NCBI RefSeq assembly: GCF_028532725.1
Contig: NZ_JAQKGU010000008.1
Coordinates: forward strand, 116,940 to 180,939
Reading direction: 5' to 3'
Source of the DNA: Desulfovibrio sp. Fe33
GTDB lineage: Bacteria; Desulfobacterota; Desulfovibrionia; Desulfovibrionales; Desulfovibrionaceae
DNA length: 64,000 bases
Below, one piece after another: positions 33,978 through 45,503 of the stretch. Within the stretch, counting starts at the first letter, position 1, and the number at the start of each line of letters is the position of its first letter. Under the pieces are notes generated by a model. That model was not told the DNA's origin. It was given only the letters and a program-made list of their open reading frames with translations, and did not search any database. Both the position numbers and the translations under genes were made by a program.

Positions 33978-33999
33978 TGACATAAAGTCAGACTTTATG
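33978..33999 (+). promoter_or_regulatory. Promoter with perfect 19-bp dyad, likely GntR-family operator
   Basis: CATAAAGTCAGACTTTATG (33981-33999) is a perfect dyad around a central A. It overlaps TTGACA at 33978-33983, a consensus -35 box for the operon starting at 34082. Confidence 0.65.
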
Positions 34000-34081
34000 T
34001 AAAAAAGGCTGTAACCAAAGCAACCGTCAGCCGTACAGGCCACTTGCTGGCCATAACCCTATTCATCTTAGGAGAACATTC

Positions 34082-36583
34082 ATGAACCCCATCAAAACGC
34101 TCTGCACCCAAAGCAATGGCGAAGCCGCTGTCCTGCAGGGCAACATCGCATTTGCCGTTGGCTGTGTCCGTTCCGGAATTCACGCCGTTGACGGTTACCC
34201 CGGCACCCCCAGCACGGAAGTTATCGACAAGGGGCTGAGTTGCGTTCAGGACATGATCACTGTTGGTTGGTCAGTCAGCGAGGCCGCCTCTGTTTCCATG
34301 GCATACGGCCATTCCCTGGCGGGTAAGGACTGTGTGTCCACCATGAAAATCCCCGGCCTGTTCCAAGCTGCCGATCCGTTCAGCAGTTCCGCTTTTTTCA
34401 CTGAAGACCGGGGTGCGCTGGTATACTACATCGCTTCGGACTTTACCCCCAGTTCGACCCAGCACCTTGTTGACCCGCGTCCTTTCATCAAAAGCTGCTT
34501 CATTCCTATTCTTGAACCACGCAATCATCAGGAAATGCACGAGGCTGCCGAAACCACTGCCAACCTGAGCCGTGAATACAAGACCCCGGTAGTCATCCTG
34601 GCAAGCGGCACCCTGTGTCATAGCGAAGGCTTGATCCGATTGTCCGAAATCAAGAAACGAGAACCGGTCGAAATCAAGGTTCCGTTGAAAACGTTCAATA
34701 CCCTGCCGGTGCTGGCTCGCGCCAATTATGACAGAGTCGTCACAGAGCGCCACCCCGCCCTTGTGGCGATGGCCGAGAGCACCCCCCTCAACAAATGGGA
34801 GAAGGGCTCCGGAAGGGTCGGCGTCATCACATACGGCGCCAGTGAGATGATGGTGCGAGAGGTAAGACAGTCCATGGGCGAGGACATCGACGTTTTGTCT
34901 TTGGGCTTCACCTTTCCTCTTCCCATGAAGCTGATCAGTGAATTCTACGATTCCATTACCGGCGACGTCATCGTCGTGGAAGACGGTTACCGTTATCTCC
35001 AGGAGGAATTGGAGCGCGAGGGTTTTCCCGTCAAAGGCAAGAAAACGGCCGACACCTTGACCGAATGGACCCCTGCGCAGGTTGCGGAGTTATTGGGATA
35101 CTCCCTGCAATCGGCTTATTCCAGCGACGTGATGCCGCTCAGCCGTCCGCCGATGATATGCGCAGGCTGTCCTTACCGCCTGTTCGGTGAAACCGTCCGT
35201 TTGATGAAAAAGAAGGGCAAAATCGAGGCCTGCTTCGGTGACATCGGCTGCAACACCTTGCTGTATTTCATGGACGCTCTCGACACCAACGTAGCCATGG
35301 GTGCCAGTGAGGCCAATCGTGCGGGATATGTCCTGGCCAATCCCGACAAGGCCTCCAAATGCATCAGCTTACTGGGTGACGGCACTGAATGCCATAGCGG
35401 TATGGATGCTACCCGCAACACGCTTTTCCGCCAGATCCCCGGCGTGAAGGTCATCCTCGACAACAACTGGACCGCCATGACCGGCGGTCAGCCCGGACCG
35501 ACATCCCCGGTCAACTTGGCCGGCCAGGAAAACTCGTTCGACCTCCAAGCTTCCCTGAAAGCCCATGGCGCAAAGGTCGCCACCGTGGACGGCTATGACC
35601 GCAAGGCCATCAGGAAAGCCCTGACCAGCGCCTTGGCCGACGCCGAGAACGGTACGTTCACCGTTCTGGTCGTCACCGGTGTTTGCATCCGCAAAGTTCC
35701 CAAAAGCGCCTACGGCACGAGACTTACCGTCGATGCCAATACCTGCAAGCGTTGCGGAATCTGCCAGATCTGCCCTGGCATCCAGGCCGATGCGGAGGGA
35801 CTGCCCTTCTTCAACAACTTGTGCAGCGGTTGTGTCAATCAACCTGCCGCCTGTTCCCAGATGTGTCCGGTCCAGGCCATTTCCGTGGCCGGGCCATCCG
35901 AGAGGAAAGAAACCGCCGCTCGCGTCGAACGGCCTGAGGCCCCTGAAGAAATCACCATGCCCAAGGCCGGTTCATACGAATTGCCCGAAAGAATCGCCGT
36001 CGCCATCCGCGGCATTGGCGGACAGGGCAACCTGTTCTTCGGCAAGGCGCTGACCCAATTGGCCTTCCTCGCGGGCTATGGCGATACCAATGTAATCAAG
36101 GGGGAGACCCATGGAATGGCCCAAATGGGTGGCCCGGTCATCTCCACGTTCAGTTGCGGCAGAGTTGTTTCTCCCATTCTGATGCCTGGTACGGCCGACT
36201 GCCTGGTGAGCATGGAGATGAGCGAAGTGCTCCGCCCCGGATTCGTGGATATGCTCCGCCCCGGCGGCACCGTCCTTCTCGCAGACACACAGGTTTTGCC
36301 TCACGGAGCGAAGGAGGACCAGTACCCTTCCCAGGAGACAATAATCGCCGCCCTGGAGGGATACAATGTTATTGTAATAGACGTGTTGAAGGCCGCTCTC
36401 GAGCTGGGCGACCCCACTGGCCGTATTGCCAACGTGGTCATGATGGGCGCGCTGAGCAGACGGCCCCCCTTCGACGGATTCCCTGTGGAGTTATGGCACC
36501 AGGCCCTCAAGAAGGTGAGCCCCAAAGCGGCAATCTGGACCGCCAACCACGCGGCCTTCAACGCCGGTAGAAAACTTCTCTAA
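34082..36583 (+). CDS. Indolepyruvate-type ferredoxin oxidoreductase, alpha-beta fusion
   Basis: The enzyme class converts an arylpyruvate or other 2-oxoacid plus CoA into acyl-CoA, CO2 and reduced ferredoxin. In the 833-residue protein the N-terminal domain (1-200, VDGYPGTPSTEVID) is the pyrimidine-binding part, residues 350-540 the TPP domain (CAGCPYR, GDIGCNT, LGDGTECHSGM, DNNWTAMTGG), then two ferredoxin-like clusters (CKRCGICQICPG; CSGCVNQPAACSQMCP) and, from 640, the gamma-type domain (IRGIGGQGNLFFGK). Usual systems encode IorA (about 600) and IorB (about 200) separately; here they are one chain. TAGGAGA precedes the ATG. Substrate is inferred only from family. Confidence 0.85.
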   Translation: MNPIKTLCTQSNGEAAVLQGNIAFAVGCVRSGIHAVDGYPGTPSTEVIDKGLSCVQDMITVGWSVSEAASVSMAYGHSLAGKDCVSTMKIPGLFQAADPFSSSAFFTEDRGALVYYIASDFTPSSTQHLVDPRPFIKSCFIPILEPRNHQEMHEAAETTANLSREYKTPVVILASGTLCHSEGLIRLSEIKKREPVEIKVPLKTFNTLPVLARANYDRVVTERHPALVAMAESTPLNKWEKGSGRVGVITYGASEMMVREVRQSMGEDIDVLSLGFTFPLPMKLISEFYDSITGDVIVVEDGYRYLQEELEREGFPVKGKKTADTLTEWTPAQVAELLGYSLQSAYSSDVMPLSRPPMICAGCPYRLFGETVRLMKKKGKIEACFGDIGCNTLLYFMDALDTNVAMGASEANRAGYVLANPDKASKCISLLGDGTECHSGMDATRNTLFRQIPGVKVILDNNWTAMTGGQPGPTSPVNLAGQENSFDLQASLKAHGAKVATVDGYDRKAIRKALTSALADAENGTFTVLVVTGVCIRKVPKSAYGTRLTVDANTCKRCGICQICPGIQADAEGLPFFNNLCSGCVNQPAACSQMCPVQAISVAGPSERKETAARVERPEAPEEITMPKAGSYELPERIAVAIRGIGGQGNLFFGKALTQLAFLAGYGDTNVIKGETHGMAQMGGPVISTFSCGRVVSPILMPGTADCLVSMEMSEVLRPGFVDMLRPGGTVLLADTQVLPHGAKEDQYPSQETIIAALEGYNVIVIDVLKAALELGDPTGRIANVVMMGALSRRPPFDGFPVELWHQALKKVSPKAAIWTANHAAFNAGRKLL

Positions 36584-36594
36584 CAAACCCTATT

Positions 36595-36652
36595 GGCCGG
36601 AAGGGGCATCATCGCCCCCTTACAACCTCCACCCCTTCCGGCCTCTTTCTTT
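36595..36652 (+). terminator. Compound hairpin between oxidoreductase and synthetase genes
   Basis: GGCCGGAAGGGG (36595-36606) pairs with CCCCTTCCGGCC (36632-36643), enclosing a second small hairpin GGGG-CATCATC-GCCCC-type, and is followed by TCTTTCTTT. It may reduce transcription of the downstream genes. Confidence 0.7.
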
Positions 36653-36682
36653 ACTGATAAATCAGAAAAAGGACCCAATGCC

Positions 36683-39091
36683 ATGCAATCCCAAAGTGCA
36701 GTCTCCATCGACTACGACGCCATAAGCGCTCTTTTTCGTTCGGCACAAGATGAACACCGCAATTTCCTGTATGAATATGAAGTATACAACCTTCTCGGCA
36801 AATCCGGTGCGGAAACCCCGCCCCAATGCATCCTCATACCTCAGGGTGCCCGTTCATCCGACAGTGAACTGACCGCGTTGCCCGGCGAGAAAGTGGTCCT
36901 GAAAATCGTCTCCGCAACCATCATCCACAAGACGGAGGTGGGCGGCGTGCGCGTTGTCCCCAAAAGCCCGGACAAGATACGTTCGGCGATCCGGCGCATG
37001 CTGTATGAAATTCCGGAAAATTTTGCGAACATGATCAACCTGGACCCCAGCCATGCGCCCGAGGCATATAGAGGACTGACCGGGGACGCCCTCATCACGG
37101 CCATCCGTCGTGACATCAAAGGGGTGCTCATGGTGCAGTTCATGCCGCCGGATTCCGGGGCATTCGGCAACGAACTCATCGTCGGCCTGCGCAACACCAG
37201 AGAGTTCGGCATGGTCATAAGCGCGGGCCTTGGCGGCACCGACACCGAACTCTATGCCGAACGATTTCGCAAAGGGCAGGCCATCGTGGCCGCCTCCTGT
37301 GAATTGACCGACGGCGACAGTTTTTTCAAGCTCTTCCAGAAGACCATTTCCTACAAGAAGCTGGCGGGACTTACCCGAGGCCAACGCAGGATCGTCACCG
37401 ATGAACAACTGATCGAATGCTTCTCCTCGTTTATCGAAATGGGCCGCCGCTATTCTTCCTCCAATCCGGACGCCGAGTTCGAGATTCAGGAGATGGAGAT
37501 CAACCCCTACGCATTTACCGATTACCTCATGGTGCCTCTGGACGGCATGTGCCGTTTCGGCCTGCCGGGCGAACAGAAAAACACGCGCCCCATCGCCAAA
37601 ATCCACAAATTGCTTCACCCCGGCAAGGTCGGAGTGATTGGAGTGTCCACCAAGCGCAGGAATTTCGGTCGGATCATTATGGACAATATCCTGGCCGCAG
37701 GATTCCCCATGGAAAACCTGTGTGTTCTCCGGGAGGGTGTCGATGCAATCGATGGAGTCATATGCTATCCGAGCCTGGAGGCCTTGCCCGAAAAGCTCGA
37801 CCTGCTCGTGGTCGCTGTTGCGGCGCCGCAGGTACCGGATTTGGTGGATGAAACACTACGCCTGGACGCCGCCGAGTCCATAATGCTGATTCCCGGAGGA
37901 ATGGGCGAAACGGAAGAAAGCAAGGACCGTGCTGCCAGAGTCATCTCCGCCATTGACGAGGCGCATGGAACGGAAAACGGCGGCCCGATCTTTCTCGGCG
38001 CCAACTGCATGGGTGTGGTTTCCCATCCCGGTAATTACGACACCTGGTTCATCCCGGAAGAAAAACTCCCCAAGGACCGTGAGGCCACATACTACCGAGC
38101 CGCTTTGGTCAGTCAGTCCGGCGCATTCATGCTCCATCGCTCCAGCCAATGTCCGGAACTGAACCCGGCCTATATGGTCTCCATGGGCAACCAGACTGAC
38201 TTGACGCTTGGCGACATGGTCAAATATTTCAAGGATTCTGACAAAGTGGATGTCATCGCGGTCTACGCGGAAGGCTTCAATGACCTCGACGGCCTGGAGT
38301 TTTGCAATGCGGTCCGTGAAGCGGTGCTGGCAGGCAAGGAGGTGGTCTTTTACAAGGCGGGCCGTACGCCTGAAGGCAAGAATGCCACCAGCGGTCACAC
38401 CGCGTCCTTGGCGGGCGACTACATGGTTTGCGAATCCTGCGTCCGGCAGGCCGGGGCCATCGTTGCCCGGAGCTTCACCGAGTTTCAGGATCTGTTCTTC
38501 CTGGCTGAAAATCTGTTTTCCAAGGAAATCAAAGGCAACCGGCTTGCCGCCGTCAGCGGGGCGGGATTCGAGGCCGTGGGCATGGCGGACTCGATCCAGT
38601 CCGATGATTACCAGATGCACCTTGCCGACTTCAGCGAAAAATCCATCGAAAAGATTGGAGATATCCTCAGCGCAAAGCGGCTCGACAGCTTGGTCTGCAT
38701 ACACAACCCGCTGGACATCAACCCTGCCGCCGACGACGAAACCCATGCTGTGATCGCCGACATCCTCGCCCAGGATCCGGGCACCGATGCCATTGTCATC
38801 GGCCTGGACCCGCTCTCCCCGGCCATACACTCATTGGCTGGAACCGACATCCCGGCCTTCTCCATGAACGAGGAGAACGGCGTCCTTTCCCTGCTTCCGG
38901 AAGTGGCGAAACGCAGCGACAAACCGATTATCGGTATCATCGACGGTGGCCGCCTCTACGATCCCATGCGTGACGTCCTGAACGCCAAAGGCATTCCCGT
39001 CTTTCCCGTATGCGATCGGGCCGTGGCGGCACTGTCCCTGTACATTGTGGCAAGGCTGTATGCCGACTCCATCCGCATGGAAAGAGATTAG
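36683..39091 (+). CDS. ADP-forming acyl-CoA synthetase (ATP-grasp domain first)
   Basis: The enzyme makes ATP from ADP, phosphate and acyl-CoA. In 802 residues the order is: ATP-grasp domain (about 20-310; VVLKIVSATIIHKTEVGGV, EIQEMEINPYAF), CoA-binding domain (from about 330; KVGVIGVSTKRRNFGRIIMDN), succinyl-CoA-ligase-like domains with SQSGAFMLHRS and the phospho-histidine loop SGHTASLAG. The start is 36683, eight bases after AAGGACC; the frame is open further upstream without a site. It follows the fused oxidoreductase and should take its acyl-CoA. Domain order is opposite to that of the second synthetase at 57271. Confidence 0.88.
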   Translation: MQSQSAVSIDYDAISALFRSAQDEHRNFLYEYEVYNLLGKSGAETPPQCILIPQGARSSDSELTALPGEKVVLKIVSATIIHKTEVGGVRVVPKSPDKIRSAIRRMLYEIPENFANMINLDPSHAPEAYRGLTGDALITAIRRDIKGVLMVQFMPPDSGAFGNELIVGLRNTREFGMVISAGLGGTDTELYAERFRKGQAIVAASCELTDGDSFFKLFQKTISYKKLAGLTRGQRRIVTDEQLIECFSSFIEMGRRYSSSNPDAEFEIQEMEINPYAFTDYLMVPLDGMCRFGLPGEQKNTRPIAKIHKLLHPGKVGVIGVSTKRRNFGRIIMDNILAAGFPMENLCVLREGVDAIDGVICYPSLEALPEKLDLLVVAVAAPQVPDLVDETLRLDAAESIMLIPGGMGETEESKDRAARVISAIDEAHGTENGGPIFLGANCMGVVSHPGNYDTWFIPEEKLPKDREATYYRAALVSQSGAFMLHRSSQCPELNPAYMVSMGNQTDLTLGDMVKYFKDSDKVDVIAVYAEGFNDLDGLEFCNAVREAVLAGKEVVFYKAGRTPEGKNATSGHTASLAGDYMVCESCVRQAGAIVARSFTEFQDLFFLAENLFSKEIKGNRLAAVSGAGFEAVGMADSIQSDDYQMHLADFSEKSIEKIGDILSAKRLDSLVCIHNPLDINPAADDETHAVIADILAQDPGTDAIVIGLDPLSPAIHSLAGTDIPAFSMNEENGVLSLLPEVAKRSDKPIIGIIDGGRLYDPMRDVLNAKGIPVFPVCDRAVAALSLYIVARLYADSIRMERD

Positions 39092-39155
39092 GGGAAAACA
39101 GCCACGCCAATTAATCCGCGGCATATACAATTTCAGAAAAGTGAAGGAGAACCAC

Positions 39156-40466
39156 ATGTCAAAAACGGCCAACACCATGACACCCCCAAATCAGGATATC
39201 CAAATGGAAAGAAGACGGAAATTATACGGCTATTCTGTCGTGGCGGCGTCCACTCTGGCCATTTTCAGCCTTTTCGGGTACAGGGCTACCTTTGGCGTTC
39301 TCAAGGGGGCCATGAGCGCCGACATGGGCTGGAACCAGTCCGAAGTGGCCTTAGGCTACTCTCTCATGATGCTGTGCTACGCGATATCCGCCGTCTTCTG
39401 GGGGATGATGCTGGACAAAATCGGGGCAAAGCTCAACTTTTTCGTCGGCTCATTCCTTGCCGCCGGCGGCTTCTATTTCACGAGCCTGGCCGACTCGCTC
39501 TACACTTACTATGCAGCCTTCGGACTCCTGTCCGGATTAGCCACAGGCATGCTGTGGGTTTCGTCCACCATTACCGTTCGCAAATGGTTCGTCGGCAAGG
39601 ATTATGCGAAAATGTTCGGGTTTGCCTTTGCCGGAGCACCATTGGCAACCATTATCATGAATCTTTTCGTGAAACAAAGCCTGGTCAACGCTTCAGGCGG
39701 TGATGGATGGCGCGACGCTCTGCAAGTGCTGGCCATCATCACCCTGGTCCTGTTGCTCCTGGCAGCCTTCATTACCAAGAAGGCACCCGAAAATTACGGC
39801 ATGAAACCTTTCGGGCAGCTTGAAAACGCCTCGGGAGAACGAATTTGGTCTGCGAAGGAGGCATTCTCAACTTTTCCGGTGTGGGGGGCAATCCTCGTAT
39901 TCCTCACTGCCATGCTTGGAGAATTCCTCATCTGGACGCAAGTGGTCAGCTATTGGACAACAGATTTGGGAATGCCCTTGGGCAAAGCAGCCAACATCTT
40001 CATGGCAATCGGCTTCCTCGGCCTTGTTTTCATGCCGGTCCTTGGTGGCATCGCCGACAAGGTCGTGCAAAAGTCTGAAGACGAAATCCATGGCCGCAAG
40101 CGAATGCTCATATATTCGCCCATCGCGGGTATGCTCTGCACTGTCATTCTACTGATTCAAGGCTTCAGCCCGACGGGATTCGGCATTTTATTCTGTGTAC
40201 CCTTTGCCGCCTACTGGGCAATCTTTTCCGGTGGTGTGTACGGCTATGTGGGGGCAGTCTATGGCCGAGTTTCCCTCGGCAAAATAGCTGGCATAATGAG
40301 TTGTATCGTCATGGGGACCGGCCCCTTTCTCGGCCCTCTCATTGGCGGCTATCTGAAGGACCTCACAGGAAGCTACCAGTATTCCATGGTCTTTGCCCTC
40401 TGCGCCTTCACGCTCTCCATGCTCTTGGCAACCCGACTTCCCCGATCAGTGAAGGCCAATGACTGA
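39156..40466 (+). CDS. MFS transporter, oxalate/formate or monocarboxylate type
   Basis: Twelve membrane helices in about 436 residues. The N-terminal half resembles the oxalate:formate antiporter/monocarboxylate branch (FGYRATFGVLKGAMSADMGWNQSEVALGYSLMMLCYAISAVFWGMMLDKIGAK). The start at 39156 has AAGGAGA; an upstream open frame overlaps the synthetase gene. It is the third gene of the GntR-linked operon and probably imports the acid used by it or exports the product acid. Confidence 0.82.
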   Translation: MSKTANTMTPPNQDIQMERRRKLYGYSVVAASTLAIFSLFGYRATFGVLKGAMSADMGWNQSEVALGYSLMMLCYAISAVFWGMMLDKIGAKLNFFVGSFLAAGGFYFTSLADSLYTYYAAFGLLSGLATGMLWVSSTITVRKWFVGKDYAKMFGFAFAGAPLATIIMNLFVKQSLVNASGGDGWRDALQVLAIITLVLLLLAAFITKKAPENYGMKPFGQLENASGERIWSAKEAFSTFPVWGAILVFLTAMLGEFLIWTQVVSYWTTDLGMPLGKAANIFMAIGFLGLVFMPVLGGIADKVVQKSEDEIHGRKRMLIYSPIAGMLCTVILLIQGFSPTGFGILFCVPFAAYWAIFSGGVYGYVGAVYGRVSLGKIAGIMSCIVMGTGPFLGPLIGGYLKDLTGSYQYSMVFALCAFTLSMLLATRLPRSVKAND

Positions 40467-40497
40467 TCGACTGTTTATACCTTAAAAATGCTCACCA

Positions 40498-40536
40498 AGA
40501 GGCCACTCATCCACTGAGACGAGTGGCCTCTTTCAT
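40498..40536 (+). terminator. Terminator of the GntR-linked operon
   Basis: AGAGGCCACTC (40498-40508) pairs with GAGTGGCCTCT (40521-40531), followed by TTCATT. Confidence 0.8.
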
Positions 40537-40564
40537 TGGAAGACGCCACCCTCATGGTGGCAAT

Positions 40565-40870
40565 TCATTTCACTTTTTCATCACGACCAACGGTAGACAC
40601 AAAGTAACCTCTTGCCCAAAAGGATTGCCCCGCATACCCGCGAACCCGCCCTTCTACTTCTCGCGCAATGTGAATTGCGCTCTTACCTTTTATCAATCCA
40701 ACCACTTCGGAAACCGAATGCTTGGGAGGGATTGCTCTGTACATATGCCCATGGCTATCCCCTCCGATGACACCCGCCTGAGCACAATCCCCTTGCCGTT
40801 GCCACTTGCCCCAACCAATTTGAATCGAGCAGGTGCGGCGGTATCTGGTCGGCCTGTTCCTGGAAGCGTT
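40565..40870 (-). pseudogene. IS200-type transposase remnant
   Basis: On the minus strand the C-terminal half of an IS200/IS605 TnpA is preserved: SHGHMYRAIPPKHSVSEVVG, LIKGKSAIHIAREVEGRVRG and QSFWARGYFVSTVGRDEKVK. The N-terminal part is scrambled (only a YRR motif and a CAQAGVI piece remain) and the C-terminal tail with the catalytic tyrosine helix is missing, so it is inactive. Confidence 0.75.
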
Positions 40871-41358
40871 CCCTGGGACCTCCTCTTCTTGGGTACTTAT
40901 TCTCGCGCCGGCCCCTTCCAATCTTCAGGCCATTCGCTAACCTTGTTTTTTTCCAGAATTAGTGGAATAGCAGCCTCTTGCCGGGCCGTTCTTTCCAAAA
41001 AACCTGGAATTCTGCGAGTCTCCCTTTTGTAATGCGTTGTAATCCATCGGAATAAATTGTATTTTTGAATTCCAGCATGGTACGATTAATGTAGTCCTCA
41101 AAGCATAATGCATTCAAATAAAACACATCTGCCCGCATCCTCCGTATCTGCCATTGGATTCCAAAGCGCAGCCCGGGGCTGTTTTGGCGAGTTCGCCGAG
41201 ATGTTTTCCGTATCGCGCAACGCCAGCGCTTCCCGAACGCTAATCGGCGGGCGCCGGATCGAGGCGGGCATGTGGATGACCGGCATGGGCACGGAGCGCC
41301 CAGGCGTCCCCTTCCCATGATTTCCTTCGGTCAACAAACGGCATCCTGCGGAGAAAAC

Positions 41359-43935
41359 GTGCGATTTTCAACAATCACCCTTGTAGTTCTGCTTGCGCTC
41401 GCAACTTTCGCCGGGTGTAATTACCTTGAAGCCGAAAGTCCTCTCACGCCCGATGAACGGCAATGGGTAGAGGATCATCCGGAGGGAGTGAAGGTCGGCG
41501 TGGGGCTGCACTATCCGCCCTACGAGACCTTCGACCTCAACGGCGATTATCAGGGATTGAGCGCCGACTTCATACAACTCATCAGCGAAAAGACGGGGCT
41601 AAAAATCACGCCTGTCCGCTTCCGCAACCGCCAGGAGACGCTCAAGGCCCTCCTGACCGGAGAAGTCCAGCTCATGGCGGCGCTGGAAATGACGCCCCAA
41701 CTCCGTGAGAATTTGGACTTCACCCAGCCATACATCAGCGTGCCCGCGGCCATCATCTGCCGCAAGGAGTACACCGAGGATCTGACCCTCGACAAACTTT
41801 CCGGTATGCGCATCGGCGTCACCGTATCCGACCATTTCACCAAATACCTGCACGAACGGTATCCGGACGGCGGCTACTCCATCGTGCCCATGGCGGGCGG
41901 CTACATCGGCGGCCTCCGGTCGCTGGCGGTCGGCGACGTGGACGCCCTGATCTGCGACATGGCCCTCGCCTCGCGCTACATCGCCAACGCCCGCATCAGC
42001 AACCTGCGCATCGCGGGCATCACCAACTATTCCATTGAATTGCGAATTGCGTCACGCAAGGATTCTCCCATGCTCGGCAATGTCCTGCGAAAGGGACTGA
42101 GCCTCATACTGCCCCACGAAAGACAGAGCACCGAAGAGGAATGGCTGTCGCTCCAATACCGCCCCTTCTGGACCAGCCGGACATTCTGGTTCTCCGTGTT
42201 CGCGGTCTTCGGCGTAATCATGGGAAGCATCATACTTATCCTGTTCTGGAACCGGAGCCTCAAACGGCAGGTCAACCAGCGGACCAGAACGTTGAGCTCC
42301 ATCAACAAGGTCCTGCTCGGGTCCCTGGACTGCCGCACCGAGCAGGAAGTCATGTTCCGCTGCCTGGCCGAGGCCAAGACCATGTCCGGGAGTGAACGGG
42401 CGGCCCTCTGCCTTGTCGCCAAGGGCGGCGGCATGACGCGCATCCTGTCCGTTTCCGGCGACGATTTCGTCGAAGACGCCACGGTAAGGAAAATGGAGTC
42501 CCCCAACCTGACGTCGGAACAGATCGCCGAACTTGAGGGCGGACGCCACATCCGGCTATCCATCGAAGACGAGGACAGGCATATCGTGGCTGTCCCCATC
42601 AAGACCGGGGCGGGAACAGCCCAGCCGGTCATCAACGTCATGCGGTCGAACCGGGATTATACGGAAAATGAGATATCCCTGCTGACAGAGGTGCTTTTCG
42701 CCTTTGACGAGGCGCTCCAACGAAAACGCACCGAGATATCCCTGCACGACAAGGAACGCCAACTCCAGAGGGTCCAGCGGATGGAGGCCCTCGGCACTCT
42801 CGCGGGCGGTATCGCGCATGATTTCAACAACCTGCTCGGCGTCATCGTCGCCAACGGCGAGATGATCGAGCTGTTCCATATCGACGGAAGCGAGACGCTG
42901 GAATCCAAGACACGGGCCATCCTGGCCGCCGCCTACAGGGGACGCGACCTGGTCAGCCAGATCCTGAGCTTCACCAGCAGGGGCAATGAAGAGGCGCGGC
43001 TCATCAACATCAGTCCGATCATTAAGGAGGCGGTGAAATTCCTGAAGGCCTCCCTTCCCGCCCTTATCAACATCAAATATGAAATAGGGAAACCGGAACC
43101 GTCCATCCTGGCGGACCCCACCCAGGTCCATCAGGTCATCATGAACCTGTGCACCAACTCCGCGCACGCCATGGAGGGAAACGGCGGCACCCTCTCCATC
43201 AGCCTCCGCCTGGCCGAACCTCCCGCCGATGCCGTCGCCACAGGTACGATTCGCGCCTGCGACTACCTTTGCCTTTCGGTGAGCGACACGGGCAAAGGCA
43301 TCCCAGAGAATCTGCATGAACGGATTTTCGATCCTTTTTTCACCACCAAGACCCTGGGAAAGGGAACCGGCCTGGGATTGGCCGTGGTACAGGGAATCGT
43401 CAAGGGATGGGGCGGGTTCGTCCGAATGGAATCGACCGTGAACCGCGGCACCACGTTCCGCGTCTACATCCCCTCGTGCACCGACGAACAATTCGACCAG
43501 CCGAGCCCGATTGCCCGGCGCAAGCTCCCCGGCGGGACGGGCACCATCCTCTTTGTCGACGACGAGAAGGAACTGGCCGAATCATACAGCGAGCTGCTCG
43601 GGAGCCTCGGATACAAAGTCCACTCCGCCACCGACAGCAAAAAGGCGCTTTCCATGTTCGAGGCGTCCCCGAACGCCTTCGATCTCGTCATTACCGACTA
43701 CAACATGCCCGGCCTGCGGGGCGACAAGCTCGCAAAGAGCATCCTCGCAATCCGGCCCGATCTTCCGATCATACTCTGCACCGGCTACAGCCACAGCTTC
43801 GGCGAGCAGGACGCAAAGCAAATCGGCATCGAGACATTTCTGAACAAGCCGGTCGAACTTCGAAACCTGGCCATGGCCGTCAGCAAATTCCTCGGCCCGG
43901 GCGACGGCCTGTTCAACAACAACCGGAACCAATAG
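41359..43935 (+). CDS. Hybrid sensor kinase with periplasmic solute-binding domain
   Basis: I choose the GTG at 41359: GGAG stands five bases upstream and the product begins with a signal of lipoprotein type (VVLLALATFAGC); an ATG at 41317 would hide it. Then follow a family-3 solute-binding domain (about 35-275; VKVGVGLHYPPYETFDLNG), a membrane helix (about 285-307), a GAF-like domain, HisKA with H487 (GGIAHDFNN), HATPase (MNLCTNSAHAMEG, DTGKGIPENL, GTGLGLAVVQGIV) and a receiver domain with D780 (ITDYNMPG). It should sense a small extracellular ligand, amino-acid or carboxylate-like. The response regulator starts nine bases later. Confidence 0.9.
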   Translation: MRFSTITLVVLLALATFAGCNYLEAESPLTPDERQWVEDHPEGVKVGVGLHYPPYETFDLNGDYQGLSADFIQLISEKTGLKITPVRFRNRQETLKALLTGEVQLMAALEMTPQLRENLDFTQPYISVPAAIICRKEYTEDLTLDKLSGMRIGVTVSDHFTKYLHERYPDGGYSIVPMAGGYIGGLRSLAVGDVDALICDMALASRYIANARISNLRIAGITNYSIELRIASRKDSPMLGNVLRKGLSLILPHERQSTEEEWLSLQYRPFWTSRTFWFSVFAVFGVIMGSIILILFWNRSLKRQVNQRTRTLSSINKVLLGSLDCRTEQEVMFRCLAEAKTMSGSERAALCLVAKGGGMTRILSVSGDDFVEDATVRKMESPNLTSEQIAELEGGRHIRLSIEDEDRHIVAVPIKTGAGTAQPVINVMRSNRDYTENEISLLTEVLFAFDEALQRKRTEISLHDKERQLQRVQRMEALGTLAGGIAHDFNNLLGVIVANGEMIELFHIDGSETLESKTRAILAAAYRGRDLVSQILSFTSRGNEEARLINISPIIKEAVKFLKASLPALINIKYEIGKPEPSILADPTQVHQVIMNLCTNSAHAMEGNGGTLSISLRLAEPPADAVATGTIRACDYLCLSVSDTGKGIPENLHERIFDPFFTTKTLGKGTGLGLAVVQGIVKGWGGFVRMESTVNRGTTFRVYIPSCTDEQFDQPSPIARRKLPGGTGTILFVDDEKELAESYSELLGSLGYKVHSATDSKKALSMFEASPNAFDLVITDYNMPGLRGDKLAKSILAIRPDLPIILCTGYSHSFGEQDAKQIGIETFLNKPVELRNLAMAVSKFLGPGDGLFNNNRNQ

Positions 43936-43944
43936 AGAGCACAC

Positions 43945-45381
<1,437 letters not shown>

Positions 45382-45408
45382 TCGTTTCCGATTTTTTCGG
45401 AAATTCCA

Positions 45409-45441
45409 CAACAAGTGCACGGAATCCTTCCGCAACAAGTG
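45409..45441 (+). promoter_or_regulatory. Twin CAACAAGTG boxes, likely activator sites
   Basis: CAACAAGTG occurs at 45409-45417 and 45433-45441, 24 bp apart, about 70-95 bp upstream of the sigma-54 promoter, the usual position of enhancer sites. A TTTCCGA-TTTTT-TCGGAAA dyad (45385-45403) lies just before. Confidence 0.5.
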
Positions 45442-45503
45442 TAACTGAAGGGACGCCCCGAAGGAGCTCGCTCATAACCTGCTGTTTTTCCATGGCAACA
45501 TGA

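Larger units (their letters stand above)
40467..41358. other. Gap with terminator, IS200 relic and kinase promoter region
   Basis: After the terminator at 40498-40536 and the transposase relic no gene is convincing. A 59-codon minus-strand frame (40959-41138) has no known similarity and is left out. Confidence 0.5.

Noticed and set aside
40959..41138. 59-codon minus-strand frame between the IS200 relic and the kinase gene
   Set aside because: AT-rich promoter-like DNA, no recognisable family and doubtful start; cannot be supported.
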